Source of the DNA: Altererythrobacter ishigakiensis
Lineage (GTDB): Bacteria; Pseudomonadota; Alphaproteobacteria; Sphingomonadales; Sphingomonadaceae
NCBI RefSeq assembly: GCF_001663155.1
Contig: NZ_CP015963.1
Coordinates: 2,008,001-2,072,000, forward strand
Length of the DNA stretch: 64,000 nt
Direction of reading: 5' to 3'
Shown here: piece by piece, positions 43,197 to 51,503 of the stretch
How positions within the stretch are numbered: the first letter of the stretch is position 1
Layout: every line of letters begins with the position of its first letter
Notes under the pieces: generated by a model
The model's input: only the letters and a program-made list of their open reading frames with translations
Database searches by the model: none
What the model was told of the DNA's origin: nothing
Translations under genes and position numbers: made by a program

Positions 43197-43439
43197 ATGC
43201 TGACGATTGCCCTAGCTACCCTTTTTACATTCGTCGCACTCGCAAGCCTGACTTCGCTGGCAGATAGCGTGATAAAATGGCGTAGTGCTTATCGGTTGAT
43301 AAAGGATGCAAGAGCCCATGAATGCTCTGTTCGCGAGTTGCGCAATGATGCCGCGGTTGTTGTTTTACATCCGGCTCTCGCCAAGCAAGGCAGTTTCAGC
43401 CCGCGCTCGACGCCTGCTCCTCTCGTTGCAGCTGCTTGA
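43197..43439 (+). CDS. Small membrane protein, unknown
   Basis: An 80-residue protein with one N-terminal hydrophobic helix (residues 3-24) followed by a basic and then Ala/Pro-rich tail. A strong CAGGAG lies 8 bases before the ATG. The last 44 bp overlap the convergent pssA 3' end. I recognise no family; the ribosome site and the membrane helix argue for a real gene. Confidence 0.6.
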   Translation: MLTIALATLFTFVALASLTSLADSVIKWRSAYRLIKDARAHECSVRELRNDAAVVVLHPALAKQGSFSPRSTPAPLVAAA

Positions 43440-44220
43440 TCTTGCCATAACGATAGAGCGCCAGCGGCATCAGCGCGACATAGATCGCGCATATCCCAGC
43501 TAAGGTCCACCACGGCTCTTGCAACAAAGCGCCGAAGGCCAGAGCCAGTATCGCGATCACTTCAAGACGGATGCTGCGCCTTGGCTTGACGGACCGCCAG
43601 CTAAAGGTCGCAATATTTGAAATCATCAGGACACCGACCGCGGCAAGCCAAATCGAAACGAACACCGGATTTCGGAATTCCGCAATATCGGTAGCCATCC
43701 ATAGATAAAACGGCAGGAACGCCAGCCCTGCTCCGACGGGTGCAGGTACCCCGGTCAGGAATCCGGCCAGCTTGTGCGGCTGGTCATCTGTATCAATCTG
43801 TGCGTTGAACCGCGCCAACCTGAGCGCTGCGCAGATTGCGAAGGCCAATGATGCGAACCAACCGATCCTTGGCAAGTCTTGAATGGACCACAGAAACAGG
43901 ATGATGGCTGGAGCAACGCCAAAGGAAATCGAGTCGGCAAGGCTGTCCAGCTCAGCCCCAAAGCGGGATTGTGCATTCAGCAGTCGTGCAATTCTTCCGT
44001 CGATCCCATCCAGTAGACCAGCCAGAACTATGGCATAAATCGCCATGTCCCAATCACCTGAAATCGCGAATCTGATACCGGTCAATCCCGCAGCCAAAGC
44101 AGCTGCGGTGATCGCATTGGGCAGCAGCGCTCTCAGCGAAAGACCACGCGAAGCCTTAGCAGGGGGCGAGAAATCCTCCCCCTCTTCCGATTTTGGCCCT
44201 ACGCGCGGCTTGTCCGTCAC
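43396..44220 (-). CDS. pssA: CDP-diacylglycerol--serine O-phosphatidyltransferase
   Basis: Makes phosphatidylserine from CDP-diacylglycerol and serine. The 274-residue polytopic protein carries the CDP-alcohol phosphotransferase motif [12 protein letters not shown]...[15 protein letters not shown] near residue 90. The start is GTG at 44220, overlapping the psd stop as GTGA, so synthesis and decarboxylation of phosphatidylserine are translationally coupled. Confidence 0.96.
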   Translation of the reverse strand: MTDKPRVGPKSEEGEDFSPPAKASRGLSLRALLPNAITAAALAAGLTGIRFAISGDWDMAIYAIVLAGLLDGIDGRIARLLNAQSRFGAELDSLADSISFGVAPAIILFLWSIQDLPRIGWFASLAFAICAALRLARFNAQIDTDDQPHKLAGFLTGVPAPVGAGLAFLPFYLWMATDIAEFRNPVFVSIWLAAVGVLMISNIATFSWRSVKPRRSIRLEVIAILALAFGALLQEPWWTLAGICAIYVALMPLALYRYGKIKQLQREEQASSAG

Positions 44221-44969
44221 TGAGCGACGCCCTCGAGGAGCTTTTGGGTGCCCAGCTCTGCCAGAATGGTCTCACCGGCGATAATCTTCTGCCCCAGCAA
44301 TACCTTGGGGTCGGTACCGGCTGGTAAATAGACATCCACGCGACTGCCAAATCGAATCAGGCCAACTCGTTGACCAACGGCAACAATGTCACCGGGCTTC
44401 ACGAAAGGTACAATGCGCCGCGCGACCAGCCCCGCGATTTGCGTAAAACCGATTTTCAGGCCGTCAGAGCGTTGAACCAAAAAATGCTGCCGTTCGTTCT
44501 CTTCACTAGCCTTATCCAGGTCAGCGTTCATGAACTTGCCGGGGATATAGACCACACGCTCAATCGAGCCCGCGATGGGCGAACGGTTGATGTGGACGTC
44601 GAAAACGCTCATGAATATCGAGATGCGCGTGACGGGGCCATCCGGCAATGCAGCGGCCCCGGAACCATCGTCCAGCCGCAATTCGGCTGGCGGTTCGCAT
44701 TCCGTAATCAACGAAACCAATCCGTCCGCTGGTGCGACGATTACATTCTCATCCTGAGGTACCACGCGCTCAGGGTCGCGAAAGAAAGCAAACACGCCAG
44801 CTGATAGGAGCAACATCGGCCAGCCGATAATTTCCCAATCAAGCAACAGAAGTGGAATCAGGCTAAGCCCGATCGCAATAACGCCAAACTTGCGTCCTTC
44901 GGGGTGAATGGGCGGCCAGCTCCAGCTGACTTCGCCGCGCCCTTTATTATCTAGAATTTCTCCGGCCAT
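44217..44969 (-). CDS. psd: Phosphatidylserine decarboxylase
   Basis: Makes phosphatidylethanolamine. The 250-residue protein is the short (archaeal-type) Psd: two membrane helices at residues about 40-75, [12 protein letters not shown], and the self-cleavage site [11 protein letters not shown], whose serine becomes the pyruvoyl group, near the C-terminus. Starts at ATG 44969 ([10 protein letters not shown]); longer frames need TTG. Confidence 0.96.
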   Translation of the reverse strand: MAGEILDNKGRGEVSWSWPPIHPEGRKFGVIAIGLSLIPLLLLDWEIIGWPMLLLSAGVFAFFRDPERVVPQDENVIVAPADGLVSLITECEPPAELRLDDGSGAAALPDGPVTRISIFMSVFDVHINRSPIAGSIERVVYIPGKFMNADLDKASEENERQHFLVQRSDGLKIGFTQIAGLVARRIVPFVKPGDIVAVGQRVGLIRFGSRVDVYLPAGTDPKVLLGQKIIAGETILAELGTQKLLEGVAQ

Positions 44970-45025
44970 GGCTGAGCGTTTAGGCGGTGGTTTGGTGCGC
45001 TGCAAGCAAAGCCTGTCTGCTTTCG

Positions 45026-46171
45026 TCAGCTGGCCTTACGCACAAACACCGTGCCTGCCGAATAGCCCGCGCCAAAACTACAGATCAGACCGGTGTCACC
45101 AGCAGACAGATCCTCGCTGTGCTTGTGGAAGGCAATGATCGACCCCGCGCTTGACGTATTGGCGTAAGTATCAAGAACCGTAGGGCTCTCGTCGTCATTG
45201 GCCTCATGCCCCAAAACCTTGTGCGAAATCAGGCGATTCATGCCCGCGTTGGCTTGATGCAGCCAAAGGCGTCGTAACGCTTTCGGATCAAGATCAAGTC
45301 GGTCCGCTTCATCAATGATCATCTGTGCAACCATTGGGACCACTTCCTTGAATACCTTCCGTCCTTCCTGAACAAACAGTTTGTCGGGCTTCCCATCGCC
45401 CTCTGGATGCGCACGATTGAGAAAGCCGAAATTGTTTCGAATATTGTTCGAGAAAACCGTCTTCAGCTTGGTGCCGAGGATGTCCCAGTGCTCAGTTGGC
45501 GCTATCGCCGCATCTTCGACCAGAACCGCGGTTGCAACGTCTCCGAAAATAAAATGGCTGTCCCGATCGCGCCAATTGAGGTGACCTGACGTAATTTCGG
45601 GACTTACCACCAACACGCTTTTGGCATTCCCGGCCCGAACGTAGTCAGCTGCCGTTTGAATCCCGAAGGTTGCGGACGAACATGCGACGTTCATGTCGAA
45701 GCCGAAGCCGTCGATACCCAGTTCCTGTTGAATCTCGATCGCCATTGCCGGATACGCCCGTTGCATGTTGGAAGCAGCGCAAAGCACTGCGTCAACATCC
45801 TTTGGATCACGCCCTGCCCCTTCCAGAGCCTGCCGAGCTGCCTTCACGCCAATCTCGGCCATGATCGATAGCTCATCATTGCTACGCTCTTCCCAGCGGG
45901 GCGACATGATGTCCGGATCGAGAACCGGTTCCTTCGCCATCACATGGCGCGCCTTGATGCCGCTCGCCTTCTCAATGAATTCAACTGAACTGGGTTGAAG
46001 GGCTTCTACTTCGCCGGCCGCAATTGCATTCGCATTGCTGGCATTGAAGCGCTCGACATATTCGTTGAAGCTGGCAACCAGCTCTTCATTGGTAATGACT
46101 TCTTCGGGCGTGAAGAGTCCGGTCGATGAGATAACGGGACGACCCGTCAATTCCTGCGCTGAGCTTTCCAT
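45026..46171 (-). CDS. Beta-ketoacyl-ACP synthase III (FabH)-like protein
   Basis: A 381-residue thiolase-fold synthase with the KAS III triad: Cys in [10 protein letters not shown], His in [11 protein letters not shown], Asn in YANTSSAGS. It is about 55 residues longer than FabH, with an N-terminal extension and an insertion ([20 protein letters not shown]), so it may condense a special substrate and not acetyl-CoA. It lies 57 bp upstream of psd on the same strand. The family is sure; the substrate is not. Confidence 0.88.
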   Translation of the reverse strand: MESSAQELTGRPVISSTGLFTPEEVITNEELVASFNEYVERFNASNANAIAAGEVEALQPSSVEFIEKASGIKARHVMAKEPVLDPDIMSPRWEERSNDELSIMAEIGVKAARQALEGAGRDPKDVDAVLCAASNMQRAYPAMAIEIQQELGIDGFGFDMNVACSSATFGIQTAADYVRAGNAKSVLVVSPEITSGHLNWRDRDSHFIFGDVATAVLVEDAAIAPTEHWDILGTKLKTVFSNNIRNNFGFLNRAHPEGDGKPDKLFVQEGRKVFKEVVPMVAQMIIDEADRLDLDPKALRRLWLHQANAGMNRLISHKVLGHEANDDESPTVLDTYANTSSAGSIIAFHKHSEDLSAGDTGLICSFGAGYSAGTVFVRKAS

Positions 46172-46318
46172 AGGGCGGGTGGTTAATCGTGATTATCTCA
46201 GTCGGCAAGCTTCTCTTGAACGATAAACACGCCCGATTGATGTGGCTCTTTGACTATGATCAATGCGAAGCGCTTTTGATCTTTCCGTATAGGGTGATAT
46301 GGCCAATGTGCGGAGGAG

Positions 46319-47260
46319 ATGATGACAGCTGACAAACCAGATCGCCCGATCAATGCAGCAAGTGCGCTGATCAAGCAAAGTCTCAATGATCCTGTGGCGC
46401 GACCCCAAGTGACAGCGTTTTTCGACGAGGCGACCTTCACTGTCAGCTACGTTGTTACCGACCCTTCTACTGCCAAGGCTGCAATCATTGACTCAGTGCT
46501 CGACTATGATGCCGCTTCCGGCCGCACCTCGCATACATCGGCAGATCAGATAGTCGCCCATGTTAATGAGAAAAGTCTGGAAGTTGTCTGGCACATTGAA
46601 ACCCACGTGCATGCGGATCATCTGTCAGCAGCCCCATATTTGCAGGACAAATTAGGTGGCGTGATCGTGATCGGGAGCAACATCGCGACGGTTCAGCATA
46701 CCTTTGGCAATCTTTTCAATGCAGGTGACGGCTTCGCCAAAGATGGCTCTCAATTTGGCCGCCTTTTTAATGACGGGGAAGAATTCGCCGTCGGCAAATT
46801 GCAGGGCATTGCGCTCCATGTCCCGGGTCATACCCCGGCGGACATGGCATTCGTCATCGGCAATGCCGTATTCTTGGGCGATACTATGTTCATGCCGGAC
46901 TACGGTACCGCACGTGCGGACTTCCCTGGCGGAGATGCACGACAGCTCTATCGTTCAATCCACCGCCTGTTGTCGCTGCCCGACGAAACACGCCTTTTCA
47001 TGTGCCATGATTACAAGGCTCCCGGCCGCGACGAATTTGCTTGGGAAAGTTCCGTTGCAGAGCAGCGCGCGGGCAATATCCACGTTCATGACGGTGTCAG
47101 TGAGGACGAGTTTGTAGCCATGCGGACTTCGCGCGATGCCACCTTGAATATGCCGCAATTGATCCTCCCCAGCGTGCAGGTGAACATGCGTGCAGGTCAC
47201 TTTCCAGAAGCAGAGGAGAACGGCGTGCGTTATCTGAAAATCCCGGTGGACTCGCTGTGA
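46319..47260 (+). CDS. Metallo-beta-lactamase-fold persulfide dioxygenase-like hydrolase
   Basis: A 313-residue MBL protein with HVHADH (residues 96-101) and further metal ligands in HVPGHTPAD, GDTMF and MCHDY. These fit the ETHE1/Blh group of glutathione persulfide dioxygenases; FGNLFNAGDGFA resembles Blh. The N-terminal phosphatase domain of full Blh is missing. A strong GGAGGAG site precedes two tandem ATGs. It begins a four-gene sulfur unit with the YeeE/YedE and TauE genes (first overlap GTGA). Confidence 0.88.
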   Translation: MMTADKPDRPINAASALIKQSLNDPVARPQVTAFFDEATFTVSYVVTDPSTAKAAIIDSVLDYDAASGRTSHTSADQIVAHVNEKSLEVVWHIETHVHADHLSAAPYLQDKLGGVIVIGSNIATVQHTFGNLFNAGDGFAKDGSQFGRLFNDGEEFAVGKLQGIALHVPGHTPADMAFVIGNAVFLGDTMFMPDYGTARADFPGGDARQLYRSIHRLLSLPDETRLFMCHDYKAPGRDEFAWESSVAEQRAGNIHVHDGVSEDEFVAMRTSRDATLNMPQLILPSVQVNMRAGHFPEAEENGVRYLKIPVDSL

Positions 47261-47703
47261 CTCTTCCAGGTTTTCCCGACGCGCAACCTCTTGAAGGTTT
47301 GCTTGGCGGCGTGATGATTGGTGTTGCGGCTGCCATCATGCTGCTTGGCCTGGGACGGATTGCTGGAGTAAGCGGGCTTGCCGCGCGCAGCCTGAATTTG
47401 ACTAAGGCAGGTCCAAACTGGAACGTGGCGGCGATTTTTGTCCTAGGCCTGATGCTAGGTGCCGCAGCCATATCGCAGATGATCGGTCCCATCGACGCCG
47501 ACTTTCCGCCCGCCACAGGTTGGCTGGTTGCAGGAGGGCTCATCACGGGTTTTGGAACGCGGTTGGGAAGCGGCTGCACAAGTGGCCATGGGGTTTGCGG
47601 CATGTCACGACTGAGCCCGCGCTCATTGATCGCGACTGCAACCTTTATTGTCAGCGGCATGGTGACCGTCTTCTTCGTCAATCTTTTGGGCGGAGGCTGG
47701 TGA
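47257..47703 (+). CDS. YeeE/YedE family sulfur transport protein, N-half
   Basis: A 148-residue membrane protein, GTG start overlapping the previous stop by 4 bp. It carries the family's conserved cysteine motif GSGCTSGHGVCGMSR in a membrane loop. YeeE-type channels pass thiosulfate or related sulfane sulfur across the inner membrane through such cysteines. Here the channel is split: this half and the next gene together equal one full-length protein. Confidence 0.88.
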   Translation: MTLPGFPDAQPLEGLLGGVMIGVAAAIMLLGLGRIAGVSGLAARSLNLTKAGPNWNVAAIFVLGLMLGAAAISQMIGPIDADFPPATGWLVAGGLITGFGTRLGSGCTSGHGVCGMSRLSPRSLIATATFIVSGMVTVFFVNLLGGGW

Positions 47704-48122
47704 TGCGGCAGCTAGCTCTTTCCCTGCTCTCAGGCAGCCTGTTTGGTGCAGGCCTCGCCATTTCCGGGATGATGGATCCTTCACGCGTGAGGGGATTCCT
47801 TGATATCACCGGATCTTGGGACCCGACCCTTGCATTCGTTATGGGCGGTGCAACGGTGGTAATGGCAATCGCCTGGCTCGTTCAAAGGCGCATGCAGCGC
47901 CCGTTAACTGAAACGGAATTTGCATTGCCAGGAACACAGCTGATCGACAGGCGCCTCATCAGCGGAGCCGTTTTGTTCGGCGTCGGCTGGGCCTTGGCCG
48001 GCCTTTGTCCGGGTCCAGCAATCGCATCGCTTGCAGTAAATCCACTGCCTGCCGCCGTCTTTGTTGGCGCCATGATCGGTGGGATGTCACTCTTCAAACT
48101 AGTCGACAGACCAGCGGTCTGA
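47703..48122 (+). CDS. YeeE/YedE family sulfur transport protein, C-half
   Basis: A 139-residue membrane protein whose ATG shares a base with the previous stop. It has the partner motif ISGMMDPSRVRGFLDITGSWDP and the cysteine loop ALAGLCPGPAIASLA. Four membrane helices are likely. Tight coupling with the N-half suggests a heteromeric channel. A longer frame starting at 47520 in the same frame is an artefact. Confidence 0.88.
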   Translation: MRQLALSLLSGSLFGAGLAISGMMDPSRVRGFLDITGSWDPTLAFVMGGATVVMAIAWLVQRRMQRPLTETEFALPGTQLIDRRLISGAVLFGVGWALAGLCPGPAIASLAVNPLPAAVFVGAMIGGMSLFKLVDRPAV

Positions 48123-48129
48123 TCGACCG

Positions 48130-48924
48130 ATGACCGCTGACGTCACATACCTGGTCTTGGGTGCACTGTCAGGCGGTCTGGTTGGGTTTTCGCTTGGCCT
48201 GGTAGGCGGCGGTGGTTCAATCTTGGCTGTTCCATTGATGGTCTATCTTGTTGGTGTCGGAAACCCACATGTTGCCATTGGAACCAGCGCACTTGCAGTC
48301 GCGGTCAATGCGTTAAGCGGACTTTTTCAGCATGCCCGGCGCGGAACCATCAAATGGCCATGCGGCACTACCTATGCGGCAGCGGGTATTATTGGTGCCC
48401 TTGCAGGTTCCACCCTTGGCAAGAATTTTGATGGCGAGCGTCTGTTGTTTCTGTTTGCAATCGTCATGATCGTAGTCGGCTGGCTCATGCTGCGGGGGCG
48501 GGAGCATATTGGTGATCCCACGGTCCGACTGAATCGCGGAAATGCTCCGGCCATCGTCGCTTTCGGTGCGGGTAGTGGAGCGTTCTCCGGCTTCTTCGGA
48601 ATCGGCGGGGGCTTCCTGATTGTCCCCGGAATCATGGCAGCAAGTGGGATGCCGATCCTAAACGCTGTCGGTACCAGCTTAATTGCTGTCGCGGCCTTTG
48701 GATTCACTACAGCAATAAATTACGCTTGGTCAGGTCTGATCGATTGGCCGCTTGCCCTTCTCTTTATAGGCGGCGGACTTGTCGGTAGTTTTGCAGGAAC
48801 CGCGTTGGCCAGCAAGTTGTCTGGCACCGGGAAGCTTGGAACGGTGTTTGCGATTATCATCTTCGTGGTCGCAGGATACATGCTTTGGCAAAGCGCCGAC
48901 GCCATGCTGTCCTTGATAGCCTGA
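48130..48924 (+). CDS. Sulfite exporter TauE/SafE family protein
   Basis: A 264-residue protein with about eight membrane helices and the two family repeats: GFSLGLVGGGGSILAVPLMVYLVG and GFFGIGGGFLIVPGIM. Family members export sulfite or other organosulfonates. It starts 7 bp after the split channel and completes a unit that could import or sense sulfane sulfur, oxidise persulfide to sulfite (MBL protein) and export the sulfite. Confidence 0.9.
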   Translation: MTADVTYLVLGALSGGLVGFSLGLVGGGGSILAVPLMVYLVGVGNPHVAIGTSALAVAVNALSGLFQHARRGTIKWPCGTTYAAAGIIGALAGSTLGKNFDGERLLFLFAIVMIVVGWLMLRGREHIGDPTVRLNRGNAPAIVAFGAGSGAFSGFFGIGGGFLIVPGIMAASGMPILNAVGTSLIAVAAFGFTTAINYAWSGLIDWPLALLFIGGGLVGSFAGTALASKLSGTGKLGTVFAIIIFVVAGYMLWQSADAMLSLIA

Positions 48925-48945
48925 TGTTTTTTGCAAATTGGAAAG

Positions 48946-49031
48946 TGGTGGACAGGGCTGGATTCGAACCAGCGTACGCTTGCGCGGGCAGATTTACAGT
49001 CTGCTGCCTTTAACCACTCGGCCACCTGTCC
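48946..49031 (-). tRNA. tRNA-Tyr (GTA)
   Basis: Minus strand class II tRNA: acceptor GGACAGG/CCTGTCC, D arm GCCGAGTGGTTAAAGGC, anticodon stem GCAGA/TCTGC with loop CTGTAAA (anticodon GTA), a long variable arm (CCGCGCAAGCGTACG), T arm CTGGTTCGAATCCAG, discriminator A and encoded CCA. It is flanked by plus-strand genes, so it has its own promoter. Confidence 0.95.
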
Positions 49032-49171
49032 ACACGTTCCTGCGGTAAAAACACGTCGCCGCACAAGGCAGCTCCGATTGCCGAGACGGGCCCCTTTGGC
49101 GAAGCGGCGCTTGCCTGTCAATGGTGTGGCTGGCAGGGGAACGACAAGAACTTACTTTCTGGAGAACTTCA

Positions 49172-49966
49172 ATGGCAAAGGGCGAGCGCAAACGCGCGCT
49201 CAGAGGACGGGCAGGTCGGATGAAAGGGGGGCGCGGCTCAGGTCGTGCCACTACCGGACATGCCCGGTTATGGGGCAGGCACGCGGTTGAGGCCGCGCTG
49301 AAGAATCCTGCGCGCAGTCACCGCAAACTGTGGGCAACGCGCGAAGGCATCGAATCGCTTGATGGCGAACTTCCACCTGACTTTCCTGTGGAGTATGCCG
49401 ACGTTCTCGATCTGGCACGGCTGGTTGCAAAGGATGCTCCTCATCAAGGGCTCGTGCTAGAATGCGAAGAACTTCCCAATCGCTTCCTTGACGAATTCGC
49501 AGATGCGGACCCTGCTCGCCCTCTAGTTGTTCTCGATCAGGTGACTGATCCGCATAATGTCGGCGCTATTCTGCGTTCTGCCGCCGCATTCGGTGCTGCT
49601 GCAATTGTCACGCAAGACAGGCATTCACCGCCAGAATCTGGCGTGGTCGCGAAATCGGCGTCAGGAGCGCTTGAGGTTGTACCGTGGGTCCGAGTCGTCA
49701 ATCTGGCGCGAGCGCTGGATGAAATCGCGGATGCGGGTTATTGGCGAATCGGGCTGACCGGTCATGCGGAAGCGACTTTGCAGGAAGCTCTGCCGGTTGG
49801 GCCAGTCGCGCTCGTACTCGGCGCAGAGGGCGCTGGTATGCGGCACAATATCGAGGCGCATTGCGACGCTCTCGCCAAGCTGCCGATCATGCGAACCGTC
49901 GAAAGCCTGAATGTTAGTAATGCGGCAGCGATTGGACTTTATGCTACTGCTACCCGGTCAAGCTGA
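49172..49966 (+). CDS. rlmB: 23S rRNA (guanosine-2'-O-) methyltransferase RlmB
   Basis: A SpoU-class (SPOUT knot) methyltransferase of 264 residues. Basic N-terminal tail, then LWGRHAVEAALKNPARS (substrate-binding domain), motif 1 DPHNVGAILRSAAAFG, motif 2 LVLGAEGAGM, motif 3 LNVSNAAAIGLY. Starts at ATG 49172 behind GGAGAA; the longer frame from 49121 is not homologous. TrmH-type tRNA specificity is possible but the N-terminal domain favours RlmB. Confidence 0.92.
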   Translation: MAKGERKRALRGRAGRMKGGRGSGRATTGHARLWGRHAVEAALKNPARSHRKLWATREGIESLDGELPPDFPVEYADVLDLARLVAKDAPHQGLVLECEELPNRFLDEFADADPARPLVVLDQVTDPHNVGAILRSAAAFGAAAIVTQDRHSPPESGVVAKSASGALEVVPWVRVVNLARALDEIADAGYWRIGLTGHAEATLQEALPVGPVALVLGAEGAGMRHNIEAHCDALAKLPIMRTVESLNVSNAAAIGLYATATRSS

Positions 49967-49996
49967 ACCGGCTTCCATCCGATAGAGGAAACCAAA

Positions 49997-50863
49997 ATGA
50001 ACGCTTCAACCCGTATGCGCACTACTGCCACTGCAATGCTTTCAGCTTTTGCGTTGTTGCTGACCGGGTGCTTTGTCGCGCCGGGCAAGTTTACGTCCGA
50101 ATTGCTGCTTGATGAAAATGGCTCGTTCACATTCACCTATGACGGAGAAATCTTCTTCCTGGGCTTGAGCGACCTGGCCAAAATGGAAGCTGCCACGGAG
50201 GAGTTCGAGGCTGGCGAATGTTATACGGACGAATATGAAGTGCGTGATTGCACCGAAGCGGAACTGGCAGAGCAGCGCGCTGAGTGGGATGCAGGCGCGG
50301 AAGAACGCGCGGCCAAGGCAGCAAAAGACGCGCAAGAAATGGCGAAGATGATGGGCGGCGTCGACCCGACCGATCCTGAGGCAGCAGAAGAGCTCCGGAG
50401 TTTGCTGCTACGCCACAAGGGATGGGAAAGGGTCGAGATAAAGGGAAATGGCGTGTACGACGTCAGCTACGCTGCAAGCGGCAATCTGACCCATGATTTC
50501 AGGTTTCCCGTGATCGAGGGCTTCCCCGCGGGAACAACTTTCGTCGAAGTGATCTTGCGCGATGATGGAGTGGTTCGTGTGAACGCTCCGGGATTCTCCG
50601 CGCAGGATGAAGCAAACCCGATGGGTTCGATGATGGGAGGAATGATGGGAATGGCTGCACTCAGCCAGCTTGGTGAAGGCAGCGATTCGATGCCCGAATT
50701 GCCGAGCATGGAAGGCACATTCACCATTGTTACAAATGGCACCATCCGTGCAAACAACACCGACGAAGGTTCCACATCGTCAGCGCGCGGTGAGGTTCTG
50801 ACTTGGAAAGTAGATAGCACTTCGCAAGACGCGCCAACGGCTTTGATCAAGCTGGGCGACTGA
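49997..50863 (+). CDS. Predicted lipoprotein with Met-rich segment, unknown
   Basis: A 288-residue lipoprotein: basic start, hydrophobic run and lipobox LLTGC (Cys25). The mature part begins with a beta segment (GKFTSELLLDENGSFTFTYDGEIFFLG), has a charged helical middle (residues 75-130, Glu/Ala/Lys rich) and a methionine-rich stretch (PMGSMMGGMMGM) near residue 215. GAGGAAACC precedes the ATG. It resembles outer-membrane-type hypothetical lipoproteins, but no family is recognised. A terminator follows at 50886. Confidence 0.8.
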   Translation: MNASTRMRTTATAMLSAFALLLTGCFVAPGKFTSELLLDENGSFTFTYDGEIFFLGLSDLAKMEAATEEFEAGECYTDEYEVRDCTEAELAEQRAEWDAGAEERAAKAAKDAQEMAKMMGGVDPTDPEAAEELRSLLLRHKGWERVEIKGNGVYDVSYAASGNLTHDFRFPVIEGFPAGTTFVEVILRDDGVVRVNAPGFSAQDEANPMGSMMGGMMGMAALSQLGEGSDSMPELPSMEGTFTIVTNGTIRANNTDEGSTSSARGEVLTWKVDSTSQDAPTALIKLGD

Positions 50864-50885
50864 CGCATCTGTCAGATCGCAAAGA

Positions 50886-50917
50886 AAAACCCCGTCGCAA
50901 CTTTCCGGCGGGGTTTT
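50886..50917 (+). terminator. Bidirectional terminator between lipoprotein gene and hup
   Basis: AAAACCCCGTCG pairs with CGGCGGGGTTTT (12 bp, one T-G) and is flanked by A and T runs on both sides, so it can stop both the plus-strand lipoprotein transcript and the minus-strand hup transcript. Confidence 0.9.
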
Positions 50918-50958
50918 CTTTAAGTGGCGGCGCAGTGATGCACCAAGGCGTGGCGGTC

Positions 50959-51231
50959 TTAGTTGACCGCGTCTTTCAGGCCTTTGCCTGCCTTGAATTT
51001 TGGCTGGTTGGAAGCCTTGATCGTCATCGGTTCACCAGTGCGGGGATTGCGTCCTGTCGACGCCTTTCGCTTCGCAACCGAAAACGTGCCGAAGCCAACG
51101 AGACGAACTTCATCGCCGCTCGACAATGCCTTGGTAATTGTATCGAACACGCCCTCAACAGCACCGGCAGAATCGCTCTTTGAAAGACCGCTTGCATCGG
51201 CCACGGCGCTGATAAGATCGTTCTTGTTCAT
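50959..51231 (-). CDS. hup: HU family DNA-binding protein
   Basis: A 90-residue nucleoid protein that bends DNA without sequence preference. It shows MNKNDLISAVADASGLSK at the start, the beta-arm GRNPRTGEPMTIKA and the closing FKAGKGLKDAVN. It lies downstream of lon on the same strand, the common lon-hup order; a 272-bp spacer suggests its own promoter. Confidence 0.97.
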   Translation of the reverse strand: MNKNDLISAVADASGLSKSDSAGAVEGVFDTITKALSSGDEVRLVGFGTFSVAKRKASTGRNPRTGEPMTIKASNQPKFKAGKGLKDAVN

Positions 51232-51503
51232 TCTTGAGAACCCCTGTCATTCGATTTTCAAAGTATCTTTGGATCGGAAGCCCCCTCTTCCGAAGACGCG
51301 CAAATGGAGACGTTTTTGTCGCGGCTGTCAAAGCCAAATCGCCCCGAAAAGAGCCATTTTCGGAGAATCTCGCCACAATTGCGATAAACTGTGCCGCAAT
51401 GGTGCGAGCAACGCTGAGATTGCTACCACGTTAATGCAATTTGGCCCCGCAAGCCGCGAACGATTTGACCCGATTCGCTGCGCTGCATCATTTCCAAATC
51501 AAA

